This document shows, piece after piece, positions 35,564-44,114 of a stretch of 64,000 bases of DNA (position 1 is its first letter; each line of letters starts with the position of its first letter). A program made the translations under genes and the position numbers. The stretch comes from Thermicanus aegyptius DSM 12793 (GTDB taxonomy: Bacteria; Bacillota; Bacilli; Thermicanales; Thermicanaceae): NCBI RefSeq assembly GCF_000510645.1, contig NZ_KI783301.1, positions 3,239,788-3,303,787 on the forward strand. The letters are read 5' to 3'. Below the pieces are notes generated by a model. It was not told the origin of the DNA. It searched no databases and saw only the letters and a list, made by a program, of their open reading frames with translations.

Positions 35564-36634
35564 GTGGCGAAACGAATCTTGTTTACAGGCGGTGGCACCG
35601 CAGGCCATGTGATGGTGAATCTGGCGTTAATTCCTTCTTTCCTTAACGAAGGATGGGAAGTCTCTTACATTGGTTCTGAAAAAGGGATTGAGCGTCAGCT
35701 CATCACACACTCTTTTCCCCACATTCCTTATTTTCCGATCGCTACCGGAAAATTGCGCCGCTATTTTGACTGGAATAACTTTAAGGACCCTTTCCGGGTG
35801 ATTCAAGGCGCCTTTCAAGCGTACCGCATCATCGGAAGGATCAATCCGAATGTCCTCTTTTCCAAGGGTGGCTTCGTCGCGGTTCCGGTCATCTTCGGGG
35901 CATGGCTGCACCGGGTTCCCATCCTGATCCACGAATCGGATTATACTCCCGGTCTTGCCAACCGCCTCTCCATGCCTTTCGCCTCCAAGATTCTGACCAC
36001 CTTCCCCGAAACGGAGAGGTTCATCAAAAAGGGAGAGGTGGTTCATGTGGGGGCGGTGGTTCGTGAAGAATTGCGGCAAGGAAATTCGTCCAAAGCCCTA
36101 AGCGATACCTCCTTTACCCGCTCCCGGCCGGTCCTCCTCATCATGGGAGGAAGCCTCGGTTCAAAGCGGATTAATCAGGTGGTGAGGGAAAGCCTGGATT
36201 CCTTGCTCACCCGTTTTCAGGTGGTTCACATCTGTGGGAAAGGAAACATTGATCCCCGTTTTTCCAAAAGGGGATACATACAATACGAATTTGTACGGGA
36301 GGAACTCCCCCATCTCCTCGCCTTGGCCGATTTGGTCGTCTCCAGGGCAGGCGCCAATTCCATCTATGAATTTCTCTCCCTGAAAAAACCGATGCTTCTC
36401 ATCCCCCTCTCCCGTTCCGCCAGCCGGGGGGATCAGATTTTAAACGCCGAGTCTTTCGCCCGTCACGGGTATGCCTCCGTCCTGATGGAGGAAGAGCTTA
36501 CCCCCTCTTCCTTTCTCGAAGCGGTTCTTCACCTTTATGAAAATCGGCAGCGTTATATTGAAGCCATGAACCAGAGCGATCAAGGAAATTCTTTAGAAAG
36601 GGTGATATCGCTTATCAAACAAACGGCCGGTTAA
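35564..36634 (+). CDS. MurG-like UDP-GlcNAc undecaprenyl-PP-MurNAc-pentapeptide transferase
   Basis: The 356-residue GT-B enzyme matches MurG, which adds GlcNAc to lipid I to make lipid II at the inner membrane face. The N-terminus has the TGGGTAGHV loop (residues 8-16), followed by [33 protein letters not shown] and [12 protein letters not shown]; the second domain has [10 protein letters not shown] and [22 protein letters not shown] for the UDP-sugar. It has the two G-loop motifs but stands outside any cell-wall gene cluster, so it may be a second MurG paralogue, as several Bacillales have. The start is GTG at 35564 behind GAGGG. It could make use of the GlcNAc pathway next door, but that is only context. 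Confidence 0.88.
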   Translation: MAKRILFTGGGTAGHVMVNLALIPSFLNEGWEVSYIGSEKGIERQLITHSFPHIPYFPIATGKLRRYFDWNNFKDPFRVIQGAFQAYRIIGRINPNVLFSKGGFVAVPVIFGAWLHRVPILIHESDYTPGLANRLSMPFASKILTTFPETERFIKKGEVVHVGAVVREELRQGNSSKALSDTSFTRSRPVLLIMGGSLGSKRINQVVRESLDSLLTRFQVVHICGKGNIDPRFSKRGYIQYEFVREELPHLLALADLVVSRAGANSIYEFLSLKKPMLLIPLSRSASRGDQILNAESFARHGYASVLMEEELTPSSFLEAVLHLYENRQRYIEAMNQSDQGNSLERVISLIKQTAG

Positions 36635-36660
36635 TGCGACTCCTTAGGCTCCGAAAGAAA

Positions 36661-37467
36661 TTATCGATCCAGTCTAAAATACCGATGTAAAACAGGAAGA
36701 ATGCCATCTTCATCATTGGTGGAAGTGATGAGCCGACTCACCTTCTTTACCTTCTCCACCCCGTTTCCCATGGCCACTCCAAGTCCCACCCGTTCAATCA
36801 TCTCCACATCGTTTCCGCTGTCACCAAAGGCGATCACCTCTTCCATGGAAATCCCCCATTCCCTGCACACCCTCTCTAAGGCGCTGGATTTGGATACGCC
36901 TTCCGCCACCACTTCCACATTGTCGTTTCCCGAAAAGGTGAGATGAACCGGCTCCCCCCGTACCCTATCTTCCAGGGAGGAGTGAAACGCTTCCCGGTCT
37001 TCCGGCTTTACGGCGATGAAGAACTTAACAGGGGTGATCCTCCCATCTTCGATCCACCCCTTCATCTCCCCTTTTTTTAAAATTCGGCGCTTCGCCAGGG
37101 TCGCCTTTTCCAACTTGCGCTCCGTATAAATGGTCCCATCATGGCCAAAAACTTCATAATACGAGACCCTTGATCCTCCTTCTTCCAAATGGTTGATCAG
37201 CCTTAGCGCGGTTCGAGGGGAGATTCCTTGAAACCAAAGCGGTTCCCCTTCCCCGGCATAGATGACCGCCCCGTTGCTGGTGAGGATCCGATCGGGCACG
37301 AAGGGATGAAGAAGGGGCAGAATGGCCGAAATAACCCGCCCAGTCGCCACCACGATCTTAACCCCTTTCCCTTTCAGCCAATGAAACGCTTCTAGCGTAT
37401 CCTGGGAAGGCTTACCGTCCGTGTGGAGCAGCGTCCCATCCATATCTGTGGCAATCAGCCGGTACAT
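36661..37467 (-). CDS. Cof-type HAD hydrolase
   Basis: The 268-residue phosphatase has the HAD nucleophile in ATDMDGTLLHTDG, motif II VATGR, and motifs III/IV as TPVKFF and FGDSGNDVEMIERVGLGVAMGNG. The C2-type cap of the Cof subfamily lies between. Such enzymes hydrolyse sugar phosphates, flavin mononucleotide or related compounds; the substrate is unknown. I chose ATG at 37467 with TAGGAG seven bases upstream. It follows nagB by 122 bases and may be the last gene of the GlcNAc cluster, where a sugar-phosphate phosphatase could fit. Confidence 0.88.
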   Translation of the reverse strand: MYRLIATDMDGTLLHTDGKPSQDTLEAFHWLKGKGVKIVVATGRVISAILPLLHPFVPDRILTSNGAVIYAGEGEPLWFQGISPRTALRLINHLEEGGSRVSYYEVFGHDGTIYTERKLEKATLAKRRILKKGEMKGWIEDGRITPVKFFIAVKPEDREAFHSSLEDRVRGEPVHLTFSGNDNVEVVAEGVSKSSALERVCREWGISMEEVIAFGDSGNDVEMIERVGLGVAMGNGVEKVKKVSRLITSTNDEDGILPVLHRYFRLDR

Positions 37468-37589
37468 GATTCCACTCCTATTCAATTCCTTTTCATTTTT
37501 TCACACCCACATCTTTTATTTTTCTCCGTTGGAATTATAAATCCTGCTTTCCATCCCATTGATTTTCCCTCACTCATTTATTTTCTGGG

Positions 37590-38357
37590 TTACGTTTCTT
37601 CTTTTACGATTTCCTCTACCGGCAACCATCCGGCCGCTTCTTGATCGGCGATCACGGTTACATCCGGATGGAGGTGTAGGAGGGAGGCCGGAAGTTCCGT
37701 GGTAACCCCTTCAGCGTACAGGCGTGCCAAAACCTCTTTTTTATCGGCACCGCTCACAAGGAGGAGAATCCGCTTCGCCTTCATAATCGACCCTACTCCC
37801 ATGGTGATGGCATGCGTGGGCACCTCTTCGATACTCCGAAAGAAACGGGCATTCGCCTCCCGGGTTTCCTCCGTTAAAGCCACCACGTGGGTCCCCACCT
37901 CAAGGGATAGGGAAGGTTCATTAAATCCAATATGGCCGTTATGACCTATCCCAAGAATTTGGAGATCAATCCCACCCCGTTCTTCAATGAGCCGGTCATA
38001 TTCCTCGCACGCCTTACACTCCTCGTCGGAGAACTCTCCTTTTTCGGCATAGGGAATATGCCTGTTTTCAGGAAGGAGATCCACTTTGCTGAAGAGGTGC
38101 TCGTTCATATAGTAATGATAACTCTGGGGATGATCCGGGGTGAGGCCGATATATTCATCCAGGTTAAAGGTGGTTACTCCTTTTAAAGAGATCTCCCCCC
38201 GCCTCACCATCTCCGACAACTCTCCGTACATTCCGATCGGTGTACTCCCGGTGGCCAGCCCTAAAACAGAGGTCGGCTTATTCCGCACCTGTTCCGCCAC
38301 CATCTCCGCTGCCAGGCGGCTGAGCTCAGCATAATGATTTACAATTCTCCACTTCAT
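37590..38357 (-). CDS. nagB: Glucosamine-6-phosphate deaminase NagB
   Basis: The 255-residue enzyme converts glucosamine-6-phosphate to fructose-6-phosphate and ammonia, the last step of GlcNAc breakdown. It has GLATGSTPIGMYGEL, TFNLDEYIGLTPDHPQSY with the catalytic Asp, GIGHNGHIGFNEP with the ring-opening His, and MGVGSIMKAKRILLLVSGADK. I chose ATG at 38357 behind GAGG; the frame is open further upstream without homology. It lies 131 bases after the EIIA gene in the same direction. Confidence 0.95.
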   Translation of the reverse strand: MKWRIVNHYAELSRLAAEMVAEQVRNKPTSVLGLATGSTPIGMYGELSEMVRRGEISLKGVTTFNLDEYIGLTPDHPQSYHYYMNEHLFSKVDLLPENRHIPYAEKGEFSDEECKACEEYDRLIEERGGIDLQILGIGHNGHIGFNEPSLSLEVGTHVVALTEETREANARFFRSIEEVPTHAITMGVGSIMKAKRILLLVSGADKKEVLARLYAEGVTTELPASLLHLHPDVTVIADQEAAGWLPVEEIVKEET

Positions 38358-38488
38358 AATGACTTCCTCACTCCTTCGGGGATTTTCTTCCTTTCCCGAA
38401 TCAGCTTGCATGATGATTTTAACGTTTTCTAACCTCTTCTGCCCATTCCCTTTCAAGATCCGGGGGTGAAAAGGAAATCATAAAGAAG

Positions 38489-38974
38489 TTATTTTAGGGT
38501 GATGCGCATGAGAGGGGTTTCTCCGGCTTTAAGGGGTTTGTGGGGAAGAATTTCCAACTTTTCTACCCAATCCATGTTGGTGATCACAATTGGAGAGATG
38601 GGATTCGCCTTCTCCTCTATTTTTTTCAGATCAAATCGCAGGAGTGGGGTACCGGCCTTCACCTTCTCTCCCGCCTTTACCAGAGCTTGGAACCCTTCCC
38701 CTTTTAGGGCGACGGTCTCAAGGCCCACGTGGATTAAAATCTCAAGTCCCGAGAGGGTGCGTATTCCCAGGGCATGCATCGTGGGGAAAACCTGTATCAC
38801 CTCACCCTCCGCCGGAGAGAGAACCTCCCCTGATGAGGGCAAGATGGCTGCACCGTCACCAATCATCTTTTCATTAAAGGTGGGGTCGGGAACCTCCGTA
38901 ATGGCCACTTTCTCCCCAGTCATCGGCGAGAGAATCTGAATTTCCTTCTTTTTTTCAAACCATTTTCCAAACAT
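38489..38974 (-). CDS. PTS glucose-family EIIA protein
   Basis: The 161-residue EIIA(Glc) domain carries phosphate from HPr to an EIIB domain. The two active histidines lie in FPTMHALGIRT and in LEILIHVGLETV, the latter being the phosphorylated one. The neighbouring NagE has only EIIC and EIIB, so this free EIIA probably completes it. I chose ATG at 38974, with AAAGG nine bases upstream, over one three codons earlier that sits too close to that site. An unusual repeat structure lies just upstream at 39024-39131. Confidence 0.92.
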   Translation of the reverse strand: MFGKWFEKKKEIQILSPMTGEKVAITEVPDPTFNEKMIGDGAAILPSSGEVLSPAEGEVIQVFPTMHALGIRTLSGLEILIHVGLETVALKGEGFQALVKAGEKVKAGTPLLRFDLKKIEEKANPISPIVITNMDWVEKLEILPHKPLKAGETPLMRITLK

Positions 38975-39023
38975 TGAATACATCCTTTCATTTATTAGGG
39001 TTCATCGATTCTTATCCAAATCA

Positions 39024-39131
39024 CTTCCCGGCCTTGAGGTTCCCATATGAACTCGATAGCCGGGAAGCAAATATGCGAGGCAGGAGTAGTCCCATGGATA
39101 GGATGCAATCCACCGACCGATAGCCGGGAAG
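39024..39131 (-). repeat. One inverted and two direct copies of a 9-base repeat before the EIIA gene
   Basis: GCCGGGAAG occurs at 39059-39067 and 39123-39131 within near-identical 19-base units (GATAGCCGGGAAG followed by C or T AAATA). The reverse complement CTTCCCGGC lies at 39024-39032. In the transcript the single copy nearest the EIIA gene can pair with either of the other two, so two hairpins exclude each other. This could be a regulatory leader; no regulator is identified. Confidence 0.5.
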
Positions 39132-39163
39132 TAAATAGAAGAGGGAACGGCGGACCCGCCTTT

Positions 39164-40084
39164 TTATCTCAGTGGAGAAGCGGCCATGCGCAGATACGTA
39201 TGACGGATGCCTCGGATGGCAATCGAGTATGTCTTGATGTTCTCCGGAACGGCAATTCCGGCAAATCCCGCATCACCGATATGATAAAGGTCTGCTCCAG
39301 CCATCTTACTCATGATGGCGATCTCACGAATCGTCTCCGAATCGGAGCCTTCCTGACTCGTCCCGGTGGCCAGCATCGCCAAGGCTCCGCCCTCATGAAC
39401 CCATTCTACCCACTTCGACGCCTTCTCCAGGGTGATGCCTGGAACCGTACCCGGCGAAGGAAGGAGAACCACATCGGCACCTGCCTCTATAAACTCTTCC
39501 AGCACGTTGCGTGATAGAATCTCCGCTCCCGTTTCTCCCTCTACACCTGCCCCGTGCATCTTTCCTGCGATAATCAGGGAATCTTTTCCTAGGATACGGC
39601 GAGCCTTCCTTATGGCTTTCGCAATCTCCCCATTGGTCACGCCGGTCTTAGGATTTCCGGTAAGACAAATAAAATCTACCCCGAGTTCTTTCGCCCTTTC
39701 CAGAGACTTTTCACTCGCCATTCTCCCCTCGGGGAGGGAGAGAAGGGATTCTAACGGCTTCGCATCGGGATCAACCGGCTCCAAGTTGACCCCGACCGGA
39801 CGCCCAATCATCTCTTTTAAACGGAAAATCACCCTTTCCGGCTCCACCCCTTCCAGACCCTCGATTCCGGGATGAAAGAAGTCGAAGAAATTAAGAAGAA
39901 TAAGATCCGCCCCAAATGCCGCCGCCACTTCTGCATTGGTTACACCAGGATAAAGGGGGGGAACGGCAGAAATCACCTCGGCCAAAAGCGTCCTTCCCTC
40001 CGCAGCCTGAATGGAACGTTTCAAATCCTGCCCTGTCATGGCGGAAAAATCACTGGCCCGACAATCTAAAATTCGTTTCGTCAC
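39164..40084 (-). CDS. TIM-barrel protein of unclear function in the GlcNAc PTS cluster
   Basis: The 306-residue protein looks like a (beta/alpha)8 barrel: NAEVAAAFGADLILLNFFDF, RPVGVNLEPVD, GVDFICLTGNPKTGVTNGEI, SLIIAGKMHGAGVEGE, GADVVLLPSPGTVPGI, and AGADLYHIGDAGFAGI are successive strand-loop units. Relatives occur beside PTS genes and have been labelled phosphonomutase-like or, loosely, haloacid dehalogenase-like; I know of no proven reaction. I chose GTG at 40084, since AAGGAG lies nine bases upstream; a longer frame would read through the nagE terminator hairpin. Its place between the EIICB and EIIA genes suggests a role in amino-sugar use. Confidence 0.75.
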   Translation of the reverse strand: MTKRILDCRASDFSAMTGQDLKRSIQAAEGRTLLAEVISAVPPLYPGVTNAEVAAAFGADLILLNFFDFFHPGIEGLEGVEPERVIFRLKEMIGRPVGVNLEPVDPDAKPLESLLSLPEGRMASEKSLERAKELGVDFICLTGNPKTGVTNGEIAKAIRKARRILGKDSLIIAGKMHGAGVEGETGAEILSRNVLEEFIEAGADVVLLPSPGTVPGITLEKASKWVEWVHEGGALAMLATGTSQEGSDSETIREIAIMSKMAGADLYHIGDAGFAGIAVPENIKTYSIAIRGIRHTYLRMAASPLR

Positions 40085-40137
40085 CTTTTTCCACTCCTTT
40101 TGGACACCCGTCTTTTTCATCTCATGGAAAAGAGAAA

Positions 40138-40170
40138 CCTTGACCACCCAATGGAAGAAGGTGGTCAAGG
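40138..40170 (-). terminator. Hairpin terminator after nagE
   Basis: Ten perfect pairs (CCTTGACCAC with GTGGTCAAGG) around a 13-base loop, followed by TTTCTCTTTT on the minus strand. The T run is interrupted, so some read-through to the TIM-barrel gene is likely. Confidence 0.65.
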
Positions 40171-40223
40171 ATAAACAACTTCTTTCAAAGGTCCGTGAAG
40201 CATTCCTGCCGTGAAACAGCCAT

Positions 40224-41582
40224 TTATAGCTTCTGCTTCATCTCATTGGCGACAAACTCCACATCCGTACCCACCACGACCTGCATCTCCTTCTCGCCCA
40301 TCTTGATGATTCCCTTTGAACCGAGACGTTTCAATTCTTCCTCATTTACTTTTGCCGGATCTTTCACCGTGAGGCGGAGACGGGTGATGCAATTATCCAG
40401 GGAGACGATATTGCCGCTTCCGCCGAGGGCAGCCAAATACCCATCGGCCAGGGCGGCATACTTCCCTTCCCCTTCAACGGCGATTCCCTCACCTTCCTCA
40501 TCGGTCCTGCCCGGTGTCTTAAGATCCAATGCACGGATGAGGAAGTAGAAGACCACAAAATAGACCACTCCATAGATAATCCCCACTCCGAAAAGGAGCC
40601 AAGGCTTTTGGGCGATTCCCATGTTAAGGAAGAAATCAATCGCCCCGGCTGAGAACGTAAATCCGTGATGGATCCCTAACCAGTACGCGATCATCAGGGA
40701 GAATCCGGTTAATACGGCATGGACCAAATAAAGCACCGGGGAGAGGAACATAAAGGCGAACTCGATCGGTTCCGTAATTCCGGTGAGGAAGGCGGTAAAG
40801 GCGACGCTGAATAAAAGACCCGCCACCTGTCTCCTCTTCTCCTTCTTCGCAGCCGCCCACATGGCCAAAGCGGCCGCAGGAAGTCCGAACATCATGACCG
40901 GGAAGAAGCCGGCCATGAAAATTCCCGCCGAAGGATCCCCGGCGAAGAACCGGTGAAGATCCCCCGTCGCCCCGTTATATTCCCCGAAGACGAACCAGAC
41001 CAGGCTGTTAATCACATGATGAAGTCCCAGGGGGATGAGGAGGCGGTTAAGGAGGCCGTAAATTCCCACTCCGATGGCGCCGGCGGTGGTAAGCCATTCA
41101 CCGACGGCGTTAATCCCCGCCTGGATGGGAGGCCAGATGAACCCGAAGATAAAGGCCAAAACGATCATGAGAAGTCCCGTCACGATGGGGACAAATCTCC
41201 GGCCGCCGAAGAAAGCCAACCAGTCGGGCAGTTTGGTATCTTTAAAACGATTGTACATAAGGCCTGCAATGACGCCCGACAAGATTCCGCCCAACACCGA
41301 CATGTTGATCGTTTCATTAATGGCTCCGGCCCCTTTCGTCAGGATCAAATAGGCGATGGCCCCGGCCAGTCCCGCCGCACCGTTATTGTCCTTCGACATC
41401 CCTACCGCCACACCGATGGCGAAGATAAGGGGGAGGTTGTCAAAGACGGCGGACCCGGCTGCCGAAATAAAGGGAATGTTGAGCAAATCGGGCTGACCGA
41501 AGCGGAGCAATAATCCCGCCACAGGCAGGATGGCGATGGGAAGCATCAAGGCTTTCCCGATCCTTTGCAGAAAACCTAACAT
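40224..41582 (-). CDS. nagE: PTS N-acetylglucosamine EIICB component NagE
   Basis: The 452-residue membrane protein imports N-acetylglucosamine and phosphorylates it. The EIIC part (about 1-350) has ten or so helices, opening LQRIGKALMLPIAILPVAGLLLRFG, with the family motif AFLTGITEPIEFAFMFLSP. The EIIB part (about 370-452) holds the phospho-cysteine in SLDNCITRLRL. There is no EIIA domain, unlike enterobacterial NagE; the separate EIIA at 38489 fits. AAAGGAG precedes the ATG, and a terminator-like hairpin lies in the leader at 41611-41635. N-acetylglucosamine specificity rests on similarity and on the nagA/nagB context. Confidence 0.93.
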   Translation of the reverse strand: MLGFLQRIGKALMLPIAILPVAGLLLRFGQPDLLNIPFISAAGSAVFDNLPLIFAIGVAVGMSKDNNGAAGLAGAIAYLILTKGAGAINETINMSVLGGILSGVIAGLMYNRFKDTKLPDWLAFFGGRRFVPIVTGLLMIVLAFIFGFIWPPIQAGINAVGEWLTTAGAIGVGIYGLLNRLLIPLGLHHVINSLVWFVFGEYNGATGDLHRFFAGDPSAGIFMAGFFPVMMFGLPAAALAMWAAAKKEKRRQVAGLLFSVAFTAFLTGITEPIEFAFMFLSPVLYLVHAVLTGFSLMIAYWLGIHHGFTFSAGAIDFFLNMGIAQKPWLLFGVGIIYGVVYFVVFYFLIRALDLKTPGRTDEEGEGIAVEGEGKYAALADGYLAALGGSGNIVSLDNCITRLRLTVKDPAKVNEEELKRLGSKGIIKMGEKEMQVVVGTDVEFVANEMKQKL

Positions 41583-41610
41583 TAGAATTCATCTCCTTTA
41601 CTTTTTTCTA

Positions 41611-41635
41611 TGAAAAAGCTTCCCCATTGGAAGCT
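41611..41635 (-). terminator. Hairpin and T run between nagR and nagE
   Basis: AGCTTCC and GGAAGCT arms with a five-base loop are followed by TTTTT on the minus strand, ending about 30 bases before the nagE start. I see no strong promoter between it and nagE, so it may act as a partial terminator or an attenuator. Confidence 0.6.
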
Positions 41636-41706
41636 ATTTCATGCACGTTAAACTTCCAGTTCTTTTCCTCTTCCTCACACCTTGGGCCAATTCCCCAGGT
41701 TTCGTC

Positions 41707-42441
41707 TCAAGTCGATCCTCTTCTTAAATCTACGGTAAATGTATACCGGTCTCCCCGGTAGATCGATTTTACGATTTCCATAGGCTTTCCATCGGAAAAG
41801 TAGGTGATTCCACGAATGAGGAGAACCGGTGATCCTTCAGGAATTCCCAGAATGTGACTTTCGCCTTTACGGGCGATGGAGGCTTCGATATTTCTCCGTC
41901 CATGGGAGATCGTAAGGGAAAGTTCATTCTCTACATATTCAAAAAGAGAACGTTCCATCTTCTCCTTGGTCAGGCCAGGAAGCCGTTCCACCGGGATGTA
42001 ATTGGTTTCGAAGGCCATCGGGATTCCGTCGGCCAATCGCAACCGCTTTATTTCATAAATGGAAGCTCCCTCTTCAATCTGTAATAATTGGGCCATTTCA
42101 GGATCGGCAGGGAGAACTGCAAATCCTTTCACTTCCGTGCCAGGGACATGGCCGCGCAGCAGCATTTCCTCGGTAAACCCTGTCACTAAGCCAAGGCTCC
42201 GTTCGATCTTCTTCTCCGCCACGAAGGTCCCCTTCCCCCGCTGACGTTTTAAGTACCCATCCCGCACCAGATCCGTTACCGCTTGCCTAACCGTCATGCG
42301 GCTGATTCCAAACCTTTCCGATAGCTCCCGTTCCGAGGGGATCAATTGGCCGGGAAGCCACTCCCCCTTCTCAATGCTCTCCTTCAGGAACTCCTTTAAC
42401 TGATAATAGATCGGAAGGGGTGATTCTTTATCGATCTTCAA
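41707..42441 (-). CDS. nagR: GntR/HutC family repressor NagR (YvoA-like)
   Basis: The 244-residue regulator has an N-terminal winged helix (PLPIYYQLKEFLKESIEKGEW, then PSERELSERFGISRMTVRQAVTDLVRDGYLKRQRGKGTFV) and a UTRA effector domain. It matches NagR of Bacillus, which is released from DNA by glucosamine-6-phosphate or GlcNAc-6-phosphate. I chose TTG at 42441, where AGAGGTGG gives a good site and the length equals that of YvoA; longer starts have no site. It lies after nagA, and the motif at 43784-43797 before nagA is a likely target. Confidence 0.9.
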   Translation of the reverse strand: MKIDKESPLPIYYQLKEFLKESIEKGEWLPGQLIPSERELSERFGISRMTVRQAVTDLVRDGYLKRQRGKGTFVAEKKIERSLGLVTGFTEEMLLRGHVPGTEVKGFAVLPADPEMAQLLQIEEGASIYEIKRLRLADGIPMAFETNYIPVERLPGLTKEKMERSLFEYVENELSLTISHGRRNIEASIARKGESHILGIPEGSPVLLIRGITYFSDGKPMEIVKSIYRGDRYTFTVDLRRGST

Positions 42442-42506
42442 TCCACCCACCTCTTCTTTCTGTAGAGTCACCAACTGGTTTTCATCATGCCCATGCCTGC
42501 GACCGC

Positions 42507-43760
42507 TCAGCGGACAACCGACGATAGCGAATAGGCCAGCCTACCTCTGCAAAAGGTAAAAACGAGTTCGTTCTCCTCATTTAAGAGGAGGATATCGGCG
42601 TCCTTCCCCACGGCGAGACTTCCCTTCCGGTGAAGGAGATGAAGCTCCTTCGCAGGATTGTAGCTCGCCATCCGGATCGCCTCCTCAAGGGTGCAGCCCG
42701 AAAAACGCATCATGTTCCGTACCCCTTTATCCATGGTGAGAACGCTTCCTGCGAGGGTGCCGTCCGCCAAAGTAGCCTTTCCATCCGCAACGAAGACCTC
42801 CTGCCCCCCTAACTCATATTTCCCGTTTCCCAGGCATTTGGCCCGCATCGCATCGGTAATCAAGGTTATCCCCTCTTTCCCTTTCATTCGATAGGTAAGG
42901 GCGACCACTTCCGGATGGACATGAATTCCATCTGCGATCAGTTCCACCATCAGTTGATTCATGAGGAGAGCCGCTCCGGCGGTTCCCGGTTCCCGGTGGT
43001 GCATTCCCCGCATGGCGTTAAAGAGATGGGTCACATGGGTCGCCCCGGCTTCCACTCCCCGTCGTACCTGTTCCAACGTGGCGTCCGTATGTCCGATCGA
43101 GGAAATGACTCCCGTCTCATGGAGATAGCGGATCAGGGAAAGCACCCCCTCTTCTTCCGGGGCTAAGGTGACCAGTCGAATCAAATGTCCCGATATTTCC
43201 TGCCAGTGTTGAAAGAGAGCGAGATCCCCGGGCAGGATCGATTCGACAGGTTGGGCCCCTGCATGCTTCCTGGAAAGAAACGGCCCTTCCAGATGAATCC
43301 CCAGGATTTCAGCCCGTCCACCTTCCATCTCCCCTTCGTCATTCCCCACCACCCTCTTCCCCTTCTCCACATAACGGCCTATATTCATCACCGCTCGTTC
43401 AATCCGCTCCGGAGCCTCCGTAATCGTGGTGGCAAGGAAAGAGGTCGTACCTTCCCGGGGGAGAGTACCCGCGATGCGGTTAAGCGCCTCTTCCGTGGCA
43501 TCCATCACATCGGCTCCCCCTGCTCCATGAATGTGGAGGTCGATAAATCCAGGAATAGCCTTCAATCCCTTTCCGCTCAAATCAAGCCGTTCCCATTCCG
43601 GTGAAACAGCGGGGCTTTCTTCCATTCTTCCTAAACCGCCGATCTCTCCACCGTTCATCTCAATATAACCGTTTTCAATCCAACCGTCCTCCGTATAGAT
43701 GGAGACCCCTTTAATGAAACGCTTTCGTTTCAACGTACACACCACTCTTTCTTGGATCAC
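42507..43760 (-). CDS. nagA: N-acetylglucosamine-6-phosphate deacetylase NagA
   Basis: The 417-residue amidohydrolase removes acetate from GlcNAc-6-phosphate. The barrel shows GFIDLHIHGAGGADVMD, the metal ligand in HLEGPFLSRKHAGA, SIGHTDATLEQV, THLFNAMRGMHHREPG, and the catalytic aspartate in LITDAMRA. It is slightly longer than usual at the N-terminus. The start is GTG at 43760 with AAGGTGAT nine bases upstream. It heads nagA-nagR and precedes the PTS genes, so the cluster covers import, deacetylation and deamination. Confidence 0.95.
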   Translation of the reverse strand: MIQERVVCTLKRKRFIKGVSIYTEDGWIENGYIEMNGGEIGGLGRMEESPAVSPEWERLDLSGKGLKAIPGFIDLHIHGAGGADVMDATEEALNRIAGTLPREGTTSFLATTITEAPERIERAVMNIGRYVEKGKRVVGNDEGEMEGGRAEILGIHLEGPFLSRKHAGAQPVESILPGDLALFQHWQEISGHLIRLVTLAPEEEGVLSLIRYLHETGVISSIGHTDATLEQVRRGVEAGATHVTHLFNAMRGMHHREPGTAGAALLMNQLMVELIADGIHVHPEVVALTYRMKGKEGITLITDAMRAKCLGNGKYELGGQEVFVADGKATLADGTLAGSVLTMDKGVRNMMRFSGCTLEEAIRMASYNPAKELHLLHRKGSLAVGKDADILLLNEENELVFTFCRGRLAYSLSSVVR

Positions 43761-43783
43761 TTTGATCTTATCACCTTAATATC

Positions 43784-43797
43784 TAGTTGTCTATACC
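43784..43797 (-). promoter_or_regulatory. Candidate NagR operator before nagA
   Basis: On the minus strand GGTATAGACAACTA lies 24 bases before the nagA start. It closely resembles the binding sites of Bacillus NagR (a GGTATAGACnnCT type). I found no second copy before nagE. The rest of the 43761-44114 gap is strongly C/T-rich on the plus strand and holds no gene I can support. Confidence 0.6.
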
Positions 43798-44114
43798 TTT
43801 TTCTTCATCCCTACTCCCCCTCTCCATTTCTTTATGACGTAATGATCGAGTCCTTACTTTTTCTTTCCCCTTCTTCGCTCTTTATGCAATCTCTCCTTTC
43901 CTTACTCTCTCCTTTTTCCTTTTTTCCCATTCCTTCTTCCGATTTCACCCCTGAGATCCCTTTCTTCCTAGATCCAATCCCATTTCCCCTTTCTTTTCCC
44001 CACCCATTGTAGTATTGTGAATAAGGGCATTCCTCTCGTTTCTCCGTACATGAAATCATCCATGAGAGCCATAGAGAAACGGGCGATTGGGAAAAAAATA
44101 AAGGAGGCGTTAAA

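Noticed and set aside
39056-39138. CRISPR-like repeat pair
   Set aside because: Only two direct copies of about 19 bases exist, no cas genes are near, and the inverted copy points to RNA structure.
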